From assembly GCA_904398645.1 (NCBI GenBank), contig CAJFPH010000100.1, positions 1 through 23,117 on the forward strand: a stretch of DNA of 23,117 nt, written 5' to 3'. The DNA comes from Allobutyricicoccus pentlandensis. GTDB taxonomy: Bacteria > Bacillota > Clostridia > Oscillospirales > QAMX01. Position numbers and translations under genes: made by a program. This document shows positions 14,880 to 21,694 of this stretch, in pieces. The notes beneath the pieces were generated by a model, which was not told where the DNA came from, did no database searches, and saw only the letters and a list, made by a program, of their open reading frames with translations. How positions within the stretch are numbered: position 1 is the stretch's first letter; each line of letters opens with the position of its first letter.

Positions 14880-14908
14880 ATTATATGCCAGAATTTGAAA
14901 AAGCACAA
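14880..14908 (-). promoter_or_regulatory. Promoter of the MBL-fold gene
   Basis: On the minus strand TTGTGC (14908-14903) and a perfect TATAAT (14885-14880) are spaced by 17 bases, with a leader of about 55 bases before ATG 14818. Confidence 0.6.
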
Positions 14909-14949
14909 GAAGAGGTTGCGAATTTTACTGTGAAACGATTTTTCCATAC

Positions 14950-14971
14950 ACGAGTTTTCATGAAAACTCGT
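14950..14971. repeat. Perfect 22-base palindrome overlapping the stop of the flavodoxin gene
   Basis: ACGAGTTTTCA and its exact reverse complement abut without a spacer. The palindrome overlaps the first base of the stop codon region of the gene at 14971-15726. No T-run follows on the minus strand, so it is not a typical terminator, though it could end or protect that mRNA. Confidence 0.5.
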
Positions 14972-15726
14972 TACGAAATCATGTTCAGTCCGTCAAGCCA
15001 ATCTGTCACATCGCTCTGTGCATCCATCACATTGTTTCTGGAAATAGACAGTCCATTTTCTTCCACTGCCGCGTTCGGCTGAAGATCCTGAATGGTCTGA
15101 ATGGTTCTTGAAAATCCGCTGCCTCCATGGACGGTAAAGGGAATAATTGTTTTTCCGCTAAAATCATATTCCTCAAGAAAGGTATAAAGAGGCATAGGCA
15201 GGTCTGCATTCCAGTTGGGATATCCTAAGAAAATCACATCGTAGCTATCAAAATTCTCAATCTGTGAGGCAAGTTCCGGTCTTGCATTTTCCGCTCTTTC
15301 ATTGTATGCGTATTCAAGAAGAGGATCATGCGTTCCCGGATACTCCTGTACAGTCTCGATACGAAACAGGTCGCCGCCAACCGTCTGCTGAATAAGCTGG
15401 GCAATGTATTGATTATTTCCTAAAACTTCACTGTCTACGACAACGCGGCTGGCCCCTGCAACCATATCCACGCCATCTGTTTCAGGAATGGAAAAGTAGG
15501 CAATCAATACAGATTCTCCCGTAACCGGATCCTCCGTCGCCGACTCCTCTGTTTGAGTTGCTTCTTCCTTTGTACTTTCATTCGTCGAAGGCAATACAGA
15601 AGATCCTTCTGTTTGCGCAGTAGATGAGGGCGGCGCTAAGATATCCTCTGATTGGTCATTACCTCCGCAAGCTGCCAGTAAAAAAAGCATTACGGCTGCA
15701 AGCAATAAAGCCGTATATTTTCTCAT
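14971..15726 (-). CDS. Flavodoxin-like lipoprotein (copy 1)
   Basis: A 251-residue lipoprotein. A type II signal peptide (MRKYTALLLAAVMLFLLAAC) ends in a lipobox with the lipidated Cys near position 20, followed by a Ser/Thr/Glu-rich linker to about residue 70. The rest is a flavodoxin fold: first strand VLIAYFSIPETDGVD, then YDVIFLGYPNWNADLPMPLYTFLEEYDFSGKTIIPFTVHGGSGFS, which are the FMN-binding loops of flavodoxin_4-type proteins. It should be anchored on the outer face of the membrane and carry FMN for electron transfer or reduction of a small substrate. A TTG two codons upstream is in frame; ATG 15726 (GGAG ten bases upstream) is preferred, but the TTG cannot be excluded. Own promoter at 15841-15868. 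Confidence 0.85.
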   Translation of the reverse strand: MRKYTALLLAAVMLFLLAACGGNDQSEDILAPPSSTAQTEGSSVLPSTNESTKEEATQTEESATEDPVTGESVLIAYFSIPETDGVDMVAGASRVVVDSEVLGNNQYIAQLIQQTVGGDLFRIETVQEYPGTHDPLLEYAYNERAENARPELASQIENFDSYDVIFLGYPNWNADLPMPLYTFLEEYDFSGKTIIPFTVHGGSGFSRTIQTIQDLQPNAAVEENGLSISRNNVMDAQSDVTDWLDGLNMIS

Positions 15727-15840
15727 ACGCAAGTATCTCCTTTATACTTATTTCTTGTTTGTCTAAAGAAATGTTCCACAGTAATCTGAGCTCCTAATAT
15801 CTGCCCGCCTTTCGCGTTCCGTTTTTTTAAGATACCAGAC

Positions 15841-15868
15841 ATTGTAAATATGGAACTCTTCCATGCAA
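15841..15868 (-). promoter_or_regulatory. Promoter with operator-like palindrome for flavodoxin lipoprotein copy 1
   Basis: On the minus strand TTGCAT (15868-15863) and TACAAT (15846-15841) are spaced by 16 bases. The spacer holds a perfect 6-3-6 inverted repeat, ATGGAA-N3-TTCCAT (15864-15850), placed where a repressor or spacer-binding activator would sit. The leader to ATG 15726 is about 110 bases and carries no other gene. Confidence 0.5.
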
Positions 15869-15882
15869 TCGCTCGTTCAGTC

Positions 15883-16005
15883 TTACCGGTCTTCCGTCAA
15901 CGCGCTCTTATTCAATGTCGGGCTGGCAGGCTCCGTTGTGCTACAAGAGGATAGGCACAGAAGCAGAAGGGCGATGCATCCTGGCACCATCATTTTCCGT
16001 TGCAT
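15883..16005 (-). pseudogene. Short lipoprotein stub (40 codons), probable remnant
   Basis: A 40-codon frame begins MQRKMMVPGCIALLLLCLSSC, a basic start, hydrophobic core and lipobox LSSC with the lipidated Cys at 21, followed by STTEPASPTLNKSALTEDR and a TAA stop. This is a convincing lipoprotein signal and linker start but no folded domain follows. It lies between the two flavodoxin lipoproteins on the same strand. The most likely reading is the decayed 5' end of another exported protein whose body is lost; the DNA after the stop stays open in another frame to about 15725 but codes nothing recognisable. A real tiny lipoprotein cannot be excluded. The upstream ribosome binding site is weak (GAG only). 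Confidence 0.45.
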
Positions 16006-16087
16006 GTTATTTCTCACATTGGCGCCCTTAAATTTTCAATAAGCGTTGCGTGCCAGCTCATCTCACAAGAGCCGCACCTGGGTATGC

Positions 16088-16768
16088 CTACTGTAAAAGG
16101 CCATTGTCCGACAAATAGGCATCAATCTCTTCGGTATCGGAAGGCCTGGCGAACAATCCGTCGTGAACAGTAGCGCCACCGGCACTTTCCCGTACAAATT
16201 CAATAGAATTATCAAATTGCTCTACATCCATGGAGGCAGACTGTGTAAAGGGATAAACCTCGATACCGGTCAAGTCATAACTCTCCAAGAACGTGCCGAT
16301 AATCATAGGCGCCGTATGCCACCAAATGGGATAACCAAGTAAAATAACATCGTATTCAGAAATAGATTCCGGCAAATTCGCTATGGCCGGGCGATCATTC
16401 TGATCTCTCTCTATCAGGGCTACATCTCCACATTCACTGTAGTCGGTAGGATATGGCTTTTCCGGTTGGATTTCCAACAGTTCTCCTCCCGTCTGCTCTG
16501 CAATATACGAAGCCATTTCTTCGGTATTTCCAGACCAAGAGAAATAAGCAACCAAAATCTTTTCATCCAACCATTCATCGCTATTCTCTGCAATCGGATC
16601 GGACTCAGAAGAGCTCTCCGGCTCTGATTCAGGAGAACTTGCCATACCACTTTCTGAATCCACATCCACTCCGGTATCCGGATTTTCAATCTCAGCAACC
16701 TGACCGCAAGCCGTCAAACAAAAAACCATTCCAATTGCCAGGATCAAGCCGGTTACTTTTTGGTACAC
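16088..16768 (-). CDS. Flavodoxin-like lipoprotein (copy 2)
   Basis: A 226-residue lipoprotein with signal MYQKVTGLILAIGMVFCLTAC (lipidated Cys at 21) and an acidic Ser/Glu/Pro linker to about residue 65. The flavodoxin domain starts ILVAYFSWSGNTEEMA, the canonical phosphate-binding loop for FMN, and continues with YDVILLGYPIWWHTAPMIIGTFLESYDLTG, a W-W-containing flavin loop, so FMN binding is more certain here than in copy 1, whose first loop is altered (SIPETDG). It lies 38 bases downstream of the aldehyde reductase gene and is probably cotranscribed with it. It should sit outside the membrane; its electron donor is not encoded nearby. GGGG seven bases before ATG 16768 serves as ribosome binding site. 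Confidence 0.88.
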   Translation of the reverse strand: MYQKVTGLILAIGMVFCLTACGQVAEIENPDTGVDVDSESGMASSPESEPESSSESDPIAENSDEWLDEKILVAYFSWSGNTEEMASYIAEQTGGELLEIQPEKPYPTDYSECGDVALIERDQNDRPAIANLPESISEYDVILLGYPIWWHTAPMIIGTFLESYDLTGIEVYPFTQSASMDVEQFDNSIEFVRESAGGATVHDGLFARPSDTEEIDAYLSDNGLLQ

Positions 16769-16806
16769 ATCGTTTATCCCCTTTTAAACTTTTCACATCG
16801 CTAAAT

Positions 16807-17952
16807 TCACAGGCATTCCAGTAAAATCTCGTAAATTTCCTGATGGGATATCGTTTTGGGATTGCACTGGATGATGTTACAGGTTTCGGCCACCTGTCGA
16901 AGTAGATCCGGCGTGATCTCTACTCTGGATTTTAACTCTGTCAATTTGGTGGGAAGGCCACACGTCCTTATAAAATCAGACAGCGCATCCAAGCCTTTCT
17001 CCGCAGATTCTACATGGAACACCGCTTTTGCAAACCGGTTAAATTTTTCTTCGGCATCTTTTAGAATATGACGATAATACACGGGATGAATCACCGCCAA
17101 ACCCTGTCCATGGTTACAGTCCGTGTAAGCGCCAAGCTGATGTTCTATCTGATGCACCTGAAAATCGGTAAAACGTCCTACTTTCAAAACGCCGTTTTCC
17201 GCCATGGCGGAATCCCACATCAAGTTTCCACGGGCTTCCAGGTCACTCATGTTTATAAGCAGGCGATGCATGTTGACTACCGTATTACGCATAACGGCCA
17301 ACGCCAAATCGTCGGACACGTTGTCCTGATCCGAATTTCCAAAATAGGTTTCCATGGCATGGCTTAATGTATCAAACGCGCCTGAAATCACCTGCATCCG
17401 TGGAACGGAAAGGGTATATGCCGGATCAAGGACAGCAAAGCGCGGCGCTAAAGCCAACATGCCCGTTTTAAGTTTCTTTTCTTCGTTTGTAATGACCGCG
17501 CCGCCATTCATTTCTGCTCCGGTGCCGGATGCTGTAACGATTGCACCAATCGGAATCGCATCGGTCGGAAATTGACGCTCCACGAATTCCATTTCCCACA
17601 AATCCTTTTCTGTTTTTGCCTGGGCAGCTACTATTTTGCAACAGTCAACGACACTGCCGCCGCCTACGGCGAGGATATAATCTACGCCATTCTCCCGTGC
17701 CAGCGTCGCTCCCTCCTGCACTTTTGCGTAGGTAGGATTTGACATAATACCAGGAAAGTCAACAATTTTCTTTCCCATTTTACATAGGATAGACGAAATT
17801 TCATCATAAATGCCGTTCTTTTTCACCGAACCTCCGCCATAGGCCAGCATCACCGTTTTTCCGGCAGGCTCCAGCTCTTCTTGTAATGCGTTTGGAGTAG
17901 AATTTTTACCGAAATAAACCTTTGTCGGATAAGAAAATACAAAATGATTCAT
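16807..17952 (-). CDS. Iron/zinc-containing alcohol dehydrogenase, YqhD/BdhA-like
   Basis: A 381-residue group III alcohol dehydrogenase. The metal ligands D194, H198 (GAFDTLSHAME), H267 and H281 (VHQIEH...DCNHGQGLA) fall at the same residue numbers as in E. coli YqhD, and the GGGS motif (97-100) marks the dinucleotide pocket. Enzymes of this subgroup (YqhD, clostridial butanol dehydrogenases) use NADPH to reduce short aldehydes, including toxic ones such as methylglyoxal, malondialdehyde or furfural, to alcohols in the cytosol. GGAGG precedes ATG 17952. It heads an operon with a flavodoxin lipoprotein and is divergent from a TetR regulator gene through an overlapping promoter (18066-18115), so that regulator probably controls it. 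Confidence 0.93.
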   Translation of the reverse strand: MNHFVFSYPTKVYFGKNSTPNALQEELEPAGKTVMLAYGGGSVKKNGIYDEISSILCKMGKKIVDFPGIMSNPTYAKVQEGATLARENGVDYILAVGGGSVVDCCKIVAAQAKTEKDLWEMEFVERQFPTDAIPIGAIVTASGTGAEMNGGAVITNEEKKLKTGMLALAPRFAVLDPAYTLSVPRMQVISGAFDTLSHAMETYFGNSDQDNVSDDLALAVMRNTVVNMHRLLINMSDLEARGNLMWDSAMAENGVLKVGRFTDFQVHQIEHQLGAYTDCNHGQGLAVIHPVYYRHILKDAEEKFNRFAKAVFHVESAEKGLDALSDFIRTCGLPTKLTELKSRVEITPDLLRQVAETCNIIQCNPKTISHQEIYEILLECL

Positions 17953-18065
17953 TTTATTGCCTCCTTTTCGCCAAGCAGTGTTTGTTAAAAATTCAGTTTT
18001 TTCACATGCCCCGCAATACCCTGAATCGGTAAGCGAACCCCATATAGCGTATTATTTCTTTTGTG

Positions 18066-18094
18066 TTGATTTTTCCTCATGAGCGTATTATAAT
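18066..18094 (+). promoter_or_regulatory. Promoter of the TetR-EamA-DedA cluster
   Basis: TTGATT (18066-18071) and TATAAT (18089-18094) are spaced by 17 bases. It shares its -10 element with the opposing promoter at 18087-18115. Start would be near 18101, leaving an 88-base leader that holds the inverted repeat at 18141-18173. Confidence 0.65.
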
Positions 18095-18115
18095 GATCCT
18101 GGAACATGAAATCAA
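18087..18115 (-). promoter_or_regulatory. Promoter of the aldehyde reductase operon
   Basis: On the minus strand TTGATT (18115-18110) and TATAAT (18092-18087) are spaced by 17 bases, a mirror image of the plus-strand promoter at 18066-18094. Both use the palindromic core ATTATAAT (18087-18094), so two polymerases cannot bind at once. The transcripts diverge from near 18080 and 18101. The leader to ATG 17952 is about 130 bases. Confidence 0.65.
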
Positions 18116-18140
18116 TGGGCATCAAAAATGAAATTGCGCA

Positions 18141-18173
18141 TTATGCCGCACCATTGTTATATTTGTGGCATAA
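18141..18173. promoter_or_regulatory. Inverted repeat before the TetR gene, candidate autoregulatory operator
   Basis: TTATGCCGCA and TGTGGCATAA form arms that pair at nine of ten positions (the tenth a G-T) across a 13-base spacer. The repeat ends four bases before the AGGAGG ribosome binding site at 18175. It may be a two-half-site operator for the TetR protein, or an RNA hairpin that masks translation. Confidence 0.5.
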
Positions 18174-18188
18174 CAGGAGGAATTATCG

Positions 18189-18764
18189 TTGGAAAAAAGT
18201 AAAACCGAAGATTTACGGGTACGTAAAACAAGAGAAGCGATTCACCAAACTTTTAAATTGATGATTTGTGAAATGGATTATGACCAGATTACCATAAAGG
18301 AATTAACCGAGCGTGCACAGATTAATAGAAAAACTTTTTATCTGCATTACAATAATTTAGATGACTTATTGACGGAGCTTCAGGAAGAAATTGCAGATAA
18401 TTTCATTCGGAGAAAGGTATCTTATGGCAGCATGAGAGATATTCGCAGCCTGATCCGACTGTTTTTTGAGCACGCTGCTAATATGCCGTTGCTTCACGAA
18501 CGTCTGATGTGCAGCGGTAGTTACCGTCCTGTATGGGAGAAAATCAACAAGCGGATCATGGATTACCGGCGGCAAACCAATCGAGGGGCTTTCGGGCTGG
18601 ACGAATACGCAGAAAATCTTGTGTTCGCCTATTACGGCGCAAATTCCACGATACTGTATCGTCAGTGGGTGGCGGACGGTAAAAAGCTTTCTTTAGAGGA
18701 GTTGATCGATATTGCCACAAAGCTAATTTGCAACGGCATGTCCAGTGTGGTAAAAGGAGAGTAA
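18189..18764 (+). CDS. TetR/AcrR-family transcriptional regulator (DhaS-like C-terminus)
   Basis: A 191-residue regulator. Residues 11-58 form the TetR DNA-binding domain (RKTREAIHQTFKLMI..., then TIKELTERAQINRKTFYLHYNNLDDLL, with the typical T-F-Y-x-H-Y-x-x-x-x-x-L motif). The rest is an all-helical ligand domain like the TetR_C_8/DhaS group. It starts at a TTG (18189) with AGGAGG eight bases upstream, the only well-placed start. It is divergent from the aldehyde reductase gene and shares the promoter region with it, so it probably senses an aldehyde or related compound and controls both directions. DhaS-type relatives can be activators as well as repressors. Confidence 0.9.
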   Translation: MEKSKTEDLRVRKTREAIHQTFKLMICEMDYDQITIKELTERAQINRKTFYLHYNNLDDLLTELQEEIADNFIRRKVSYGSMRDIRSLIRLFFEHAANMPLLHERLMCSGSYRPVWEKINKRIMDYRRQTNRGAFGLDEYAENLVFAYYGANSTILYRQWVADGKKLSLEELIDIATKLICNGMSSVVKGE

Positions 18765-18865
18765 GTCCGGCAACCGTTCTCGACAATCGCCGGCAGGCGA
18801 CAAACGAAATATTGGGCTCTTTCCGTGTGAAACTGGGATGAGCCGCCGTTAAGTAGGTGAAAAAA

Positions 18866-19732
18866 ATGTGGATTTTGTTTGCGTTTGGTTCCGCTTTTTT
18901 TGCGGGAATTACATCTGTATTGGCGAAATGTGGAATACGAAAAACTGACTCAATCGTGGCAACGGCAATCCGCACCATTGTTGTCTTGATCTTTTCCTGG
19001 TTAATGGTGTTTATTACCGGTTCGCAGACGCAAATAGCATCTATTGAAGGGCAGACCTGGCTGTTTTTGATCCTGTCCGGTTTGGCAACCGGAGGATCCT
19101 GGCTTTGCTACTTCAAGGCGCTACAGCTTGGTGATATCAATAAAGTGGTTCCCGTCGATAAGTCCAGCGTAACGCTTACCATGCTGTTGGCTTTTATCTT
19201 CCTGCATGAAGAGGTGACACTATTCGGCGGTATTGGTATTGTTCTGATTACTGCCGGTACTTTTCTGATGATTGAAAAAAAGGATGTGCAAAAGGGAGAT
19301 ACGGGGTATAAAAAAAGATGGCTGTTTTACGCAATTGGCTCCGCTGTGTTTGCCAGTCTAACATCCATCCTTGGAAAAATGGGGATTTCCGGTGTAGAAT
19401 CTAATCTTGGCACTGCGATTCGTACCATTGTAGTGTTAATCATGGCGTGGGGAATGACCTTTGTCACAGAAAAAGTTCATACTGTCAAAGCCATCCCCAA
19501 AAATGAATTAGGCTTTATTTGTCTTTCCGGCGTTGCCACCGGCGCTTCCTGGCTCTGTTATTACAAGGCGCTCCAGGATGGACCCGCCAGCGTGGTCGTT
19601 CCCATTGACAAGCTCAGTATTCTTGTGACTATTGTGTTCTCTTATTTCGTTTTCCACGAAAAACTTTCTAAAAAATCCTGGATTGGTCTTTTTTTGATTA
19701 TTGCCGGTACACTGGCCATGCTGATTCCATGA
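18866..19732 (+). CDS. EamA/DMT-family transporter (ten-helix, duplicated)
   Basis: A 288-residue membrane protein with ten hydrophobic helices and a clear internal duplication: AIRTIVVLIFSW and GLATGGSWLCYFKALQLG in the first half match AIRTIVVLIMAW and GVATGASWLCYYKALQDG in the second, and each half ends near a VVPVDK / VVPIDK motif. This is the EamA pattern of drug/metabolite exporters. A GTG three codons upstream (18857) is in frame, but AGGTGA lies about six bases before ATG 18866, which is therefore preferred. It follows the TetR gene by about 100 bases with no terminator between, and probably belongs to the same transcript. Substrate unknown; export of an aldehyde-derived metabolite would fit. 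Confidence 0.9.
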   Translation: MWILFAFGSAFFAGITSVLAKCGIRKTDSIVATAIRTIVVLIFSWLMVFITGSQTQIASIEGQTWLFLILSGLATGGSWLCYFKALQLGDINKVVPVDKSSVTLTMLLAFIFLHEEVTLFGGIGIVLITAGTFLMIEKKDVQKGDTGYKKRWLFYAIGSAVFASLTSILGKMGISGVESNLGTAIRTIVVLIMAWGMTFVTEKVHTVKAIPKNELGFICLSGVATGASWLCYYKALQDGPASVVVPIDKLSILVTIVFSYFVFHEKLSKKSWIGLFLIIAGTLAMLIP

Positions 19733-19787
19733 ATACGGTTTATGTGACAGATAATTTGTCTATAGAATTGCAAAAGGAGTGTGGGTA

Positions 19788-20407
19788 ATGCAGGAATGGA
19801 TGCTATCATTTGTCAATCAATACGGATATCTTGGGATCTTTCTTCTTATTTTTATTGAAAACGTTTTTCCGCCGATTCCCTCAGAAGCCGTCCTTTTATT
19901 TGGAGGCCATTGACCGTTACCACTTCGGTGAATATTCCGGGGGCCGTATTGGCTGCAACAGCCGGCTCCCTGCTTGGCGCAATTGTCCTATACACCCTCG
20001 GGAGAATTTTTCAGGCTGAACGGCTGAAAAAATTACTTGCCGGGCGATTTGGACAAATTACGCGCCTTCGTCCTGAACATGTAGAAAAGGCAGAAGGATG
20101 GTTTAAACGGTACGAAGGGAAAGCCGTGTTAATTTGCCGCTGTGTCCCACTGGTAAGAAGTCTGATCTCTGTTCCCGCCGGATTTACCAAAATGCCCTTA
20201 CTCCGATTTTTACTGTTAACAGCGCTGGGGAGTGCCGTCTGGAACACGGCGTTAATCTGTATTGGCGCAGGGCTCGGGGCAGCATGGGAAAATGCCATTC
20301 CCTATCTGGATCGCTATACTTATATTGCGGCTGCCGTCATAGGAATTCTTGTGCTGGCGGGCCTCCTCTTTTATCTGCTGCGCAGACGCCAAAGACAAAA
20401 GAAATAG
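19788..20407 (+). pseudogene. DedA-family membrane protein gene, broken by a one-base frameshift
   Basis: ATG 19788 (AGGAG eight bases upstream) opens a frame reading MQEWMLSFVNQYGYLGIFLL then IENVFPPIPSEAVLLFGGH and stops at 19911-19913. The next reading frame carries on directly from TTG 19910 with LTVTTSVNIPGAVLAATAGS and runs to 20407 with the DedA/SNARE-associated signatures (RSLISVPAGFTKMP, GSAVWNTALICIGAGLG). Joined, the two give a normal DedA protein of about 206 residues with one base missing near 19908-19910. No slippery heptamer is present. The second part could be reinitiated from TTG 19910, since GGAGG lies three bases before it. DedA proteins are membrane transporters linked to lipid carrier recycling. 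Either a true pseudogene or an assembly indel. Confidence 0.8.
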
Positions 20408-20452
20408 TAACGCCATCCGTCTTTATCGAACATAGCAGCTCCCCTGATACGC

Positions 20453-20490
20453 AAAAACAAAAGGGGTAAAGTTTATACACTTTACCCCTT
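20453..20490 (-). terminator. Intrinsic terminator after the acyltransferase gene
   Basis: AAGGGGTAAAGT (20461-20472) and its exact complement ACTTTACCCCTT (20479-20490) enclose a six-base loop. On the minus strand TTTTGTTTTT follows, so it ends the transcript of the operon at 20574-22948. Confidence 0.85.
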
Positions 20491-20517
20491 GAGCCTTGCT
20501 GAGACACGTCAATATTA

Positions 20518-20562
20518 GGAAGGCGCCAGTGCCGGCTTGGCGGCTACAGGCGTCTTCCTTTT
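20518..20562 (+). terminator. Intrinsic terminator of the TetR-EamA-DedA cluster
   Basis: GGAAGGCGCC (20518-20527) pairs with GGCGTCTTCC (20549-20558) at nine of ten positions, followed by TTTTC on plus. The long loop holds a smaller GCC/GGC helix. It converges with the minus-strand terminator at 20453-20490. Confidence 0.6.
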
Positions 20563-20573
20563 CTCTGCTCCGG

Positions 20574-21662
20574 CTACGCACCTTCTCCAAAATTTTCATC
20601 GTTTGTCTCGCGACGAAACAAAAGTCGCGTTATTCCCCGCATCATAGCTTGATAGCCGCGCGTTACAGCAGGTAAAGATAACACCGCCGTCAGGAAAACA
20701 CTCGTCAAAAGACAAATAAGCAGCGTCATAATGAGCGGAATATCATTTGGCACCACTTTTTTAAAGAGCCGGATCAGGAAGAAATGGAACAAATATACCG
20801 TCATAGTATTACGGCCTAATTTGGTTAAAACACCGTGTCGCCGTGGTACAAGAATAAAAAGCGCGGTAATCATCATCGCTGCGAGAAGATAAAAAAGCAA
20901 TCTGAGACCCATCCCTGCCCAAAAAGCAGCATACCCGGAGAGTCCGATGTCATAGTATCCATAATTTCTTGAAAAATATAAGAGGCCTGGCGGCAAATCC
21001 AACACACCAAACAGAACTACACAGATTCCACATACAACAATTACCAAAGGCCATCCAAGAGTACGCGGCAACCGGCGAACACGTTCCAGCATTTCCGGCT
21101 GAAACAGATAGCCACCCATAAAAAACGGCAGAAACGAAACAATACGCGTCAATGAGTCATGAATGCCCAGAGAAGAAAACATGCCGGTACCAAGCCCCAG
21201 CAATATGCTGAGCGGTAAAATCAGGCGGATCCGCGCAAAGTCTTTTAACATCATCTTCCAGACAAAAAGGGCAAACAAAAACCACATTGTAGAGTGAGGA
21301 GAAAAGAGCTGAAAACCGGTCACAGAAAGTTTTGTGCCGTTTATCAGCGCTATCCAGAGATACGTCAAAAAATTAAAGAGCACATAGGGCAGAAAAAAAC
21401 GTTCAACAGCCGTTTCCCGGCATTTTGTCGTATCTTTGGAATGGTATCCCGCAAGGAAAACAAACGCTTCCATGTGAAATACATAAATACAGCTGAAAAG
21501 AATAGAAATCACTGTGGATTCTGATCGAAACTGCTCAAACGTATGTCCCAGCACCATTAAAAATATTAATAAAAATTTGCAGTTATCAAGCTGTGCGTCC
21601 CTACGGGCATGCAGGTCCTTAGCGTCACCGGACGGGAGTTTTTCGCTCATTGGTTGGTCCAT
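20574..21662 (-). CDS. Membrane acyltransferase, acyltransferase family 3
   Basis: A 362-residue membrane protein with about ten hydrophobic helices. The N-terminal block DNCKFLLIFLMVLGHTFEQF with the R/D-x-x-K-x-x-x-x-x-x-V-x-x-H spacing and the His in VLGH mark the Acyl_transf_3 family (O-acetylation of polysaccharides, lipids or wall polymers). IYVFHMEAFVFLAGYHSK is the second conserved block. Two earlier in-frame starts exist (GTG 21671, ATG 21668), but AAAGG fits best with ATG 21662. It follows the glycoside hydrolase gene by 33 bases, so the two probably form an operon; the acceptor is unknown. Ends at terminator 20453-20490. Confidence 0.88.
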   Translation of the reverse strand: MDQPMSEKLPSGDAKDLHARRDAQLDNCKFLLIFLMVLGHTFEQFRSESTVISILFSCIYVFHMEAFVFLAGYHSKDTTKCRETAVERFFLPYVLFNFLTYLWIALINGTKLSVTGFQLFSPHSTMWFLFALFVWKMMLKDFARIRLILPLSILLGLGTGMFSSLGIHDSLTRIVSFLPFFMGGYLFQPEMLERVRRLPRTLGWPLVIVVCGICVVLFGVLDLPPGLLYFSRNYGYYDIGLSGYAAFWAGMGLRLLFYLLAAMMITALFILVPRRHGVLTKLGRNTMTVYLFHFFLIRLFKKVVPNDIPLIMTLLICLLTSVFLTAVLSLPAVTRGYQAMMRGITRLLFRRETNDENFGEGA

Positions 21663-21694
21663 ATACATCACCTTTCAGATATCGTATATCAGCA

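Noticed and set aside
19900..19915. Programmed frameshift in the DedA gene
   Set aside because: No slippery heptamer and no downstream stimulatory structure is visible; a simple deletion or assembly error explains it better.
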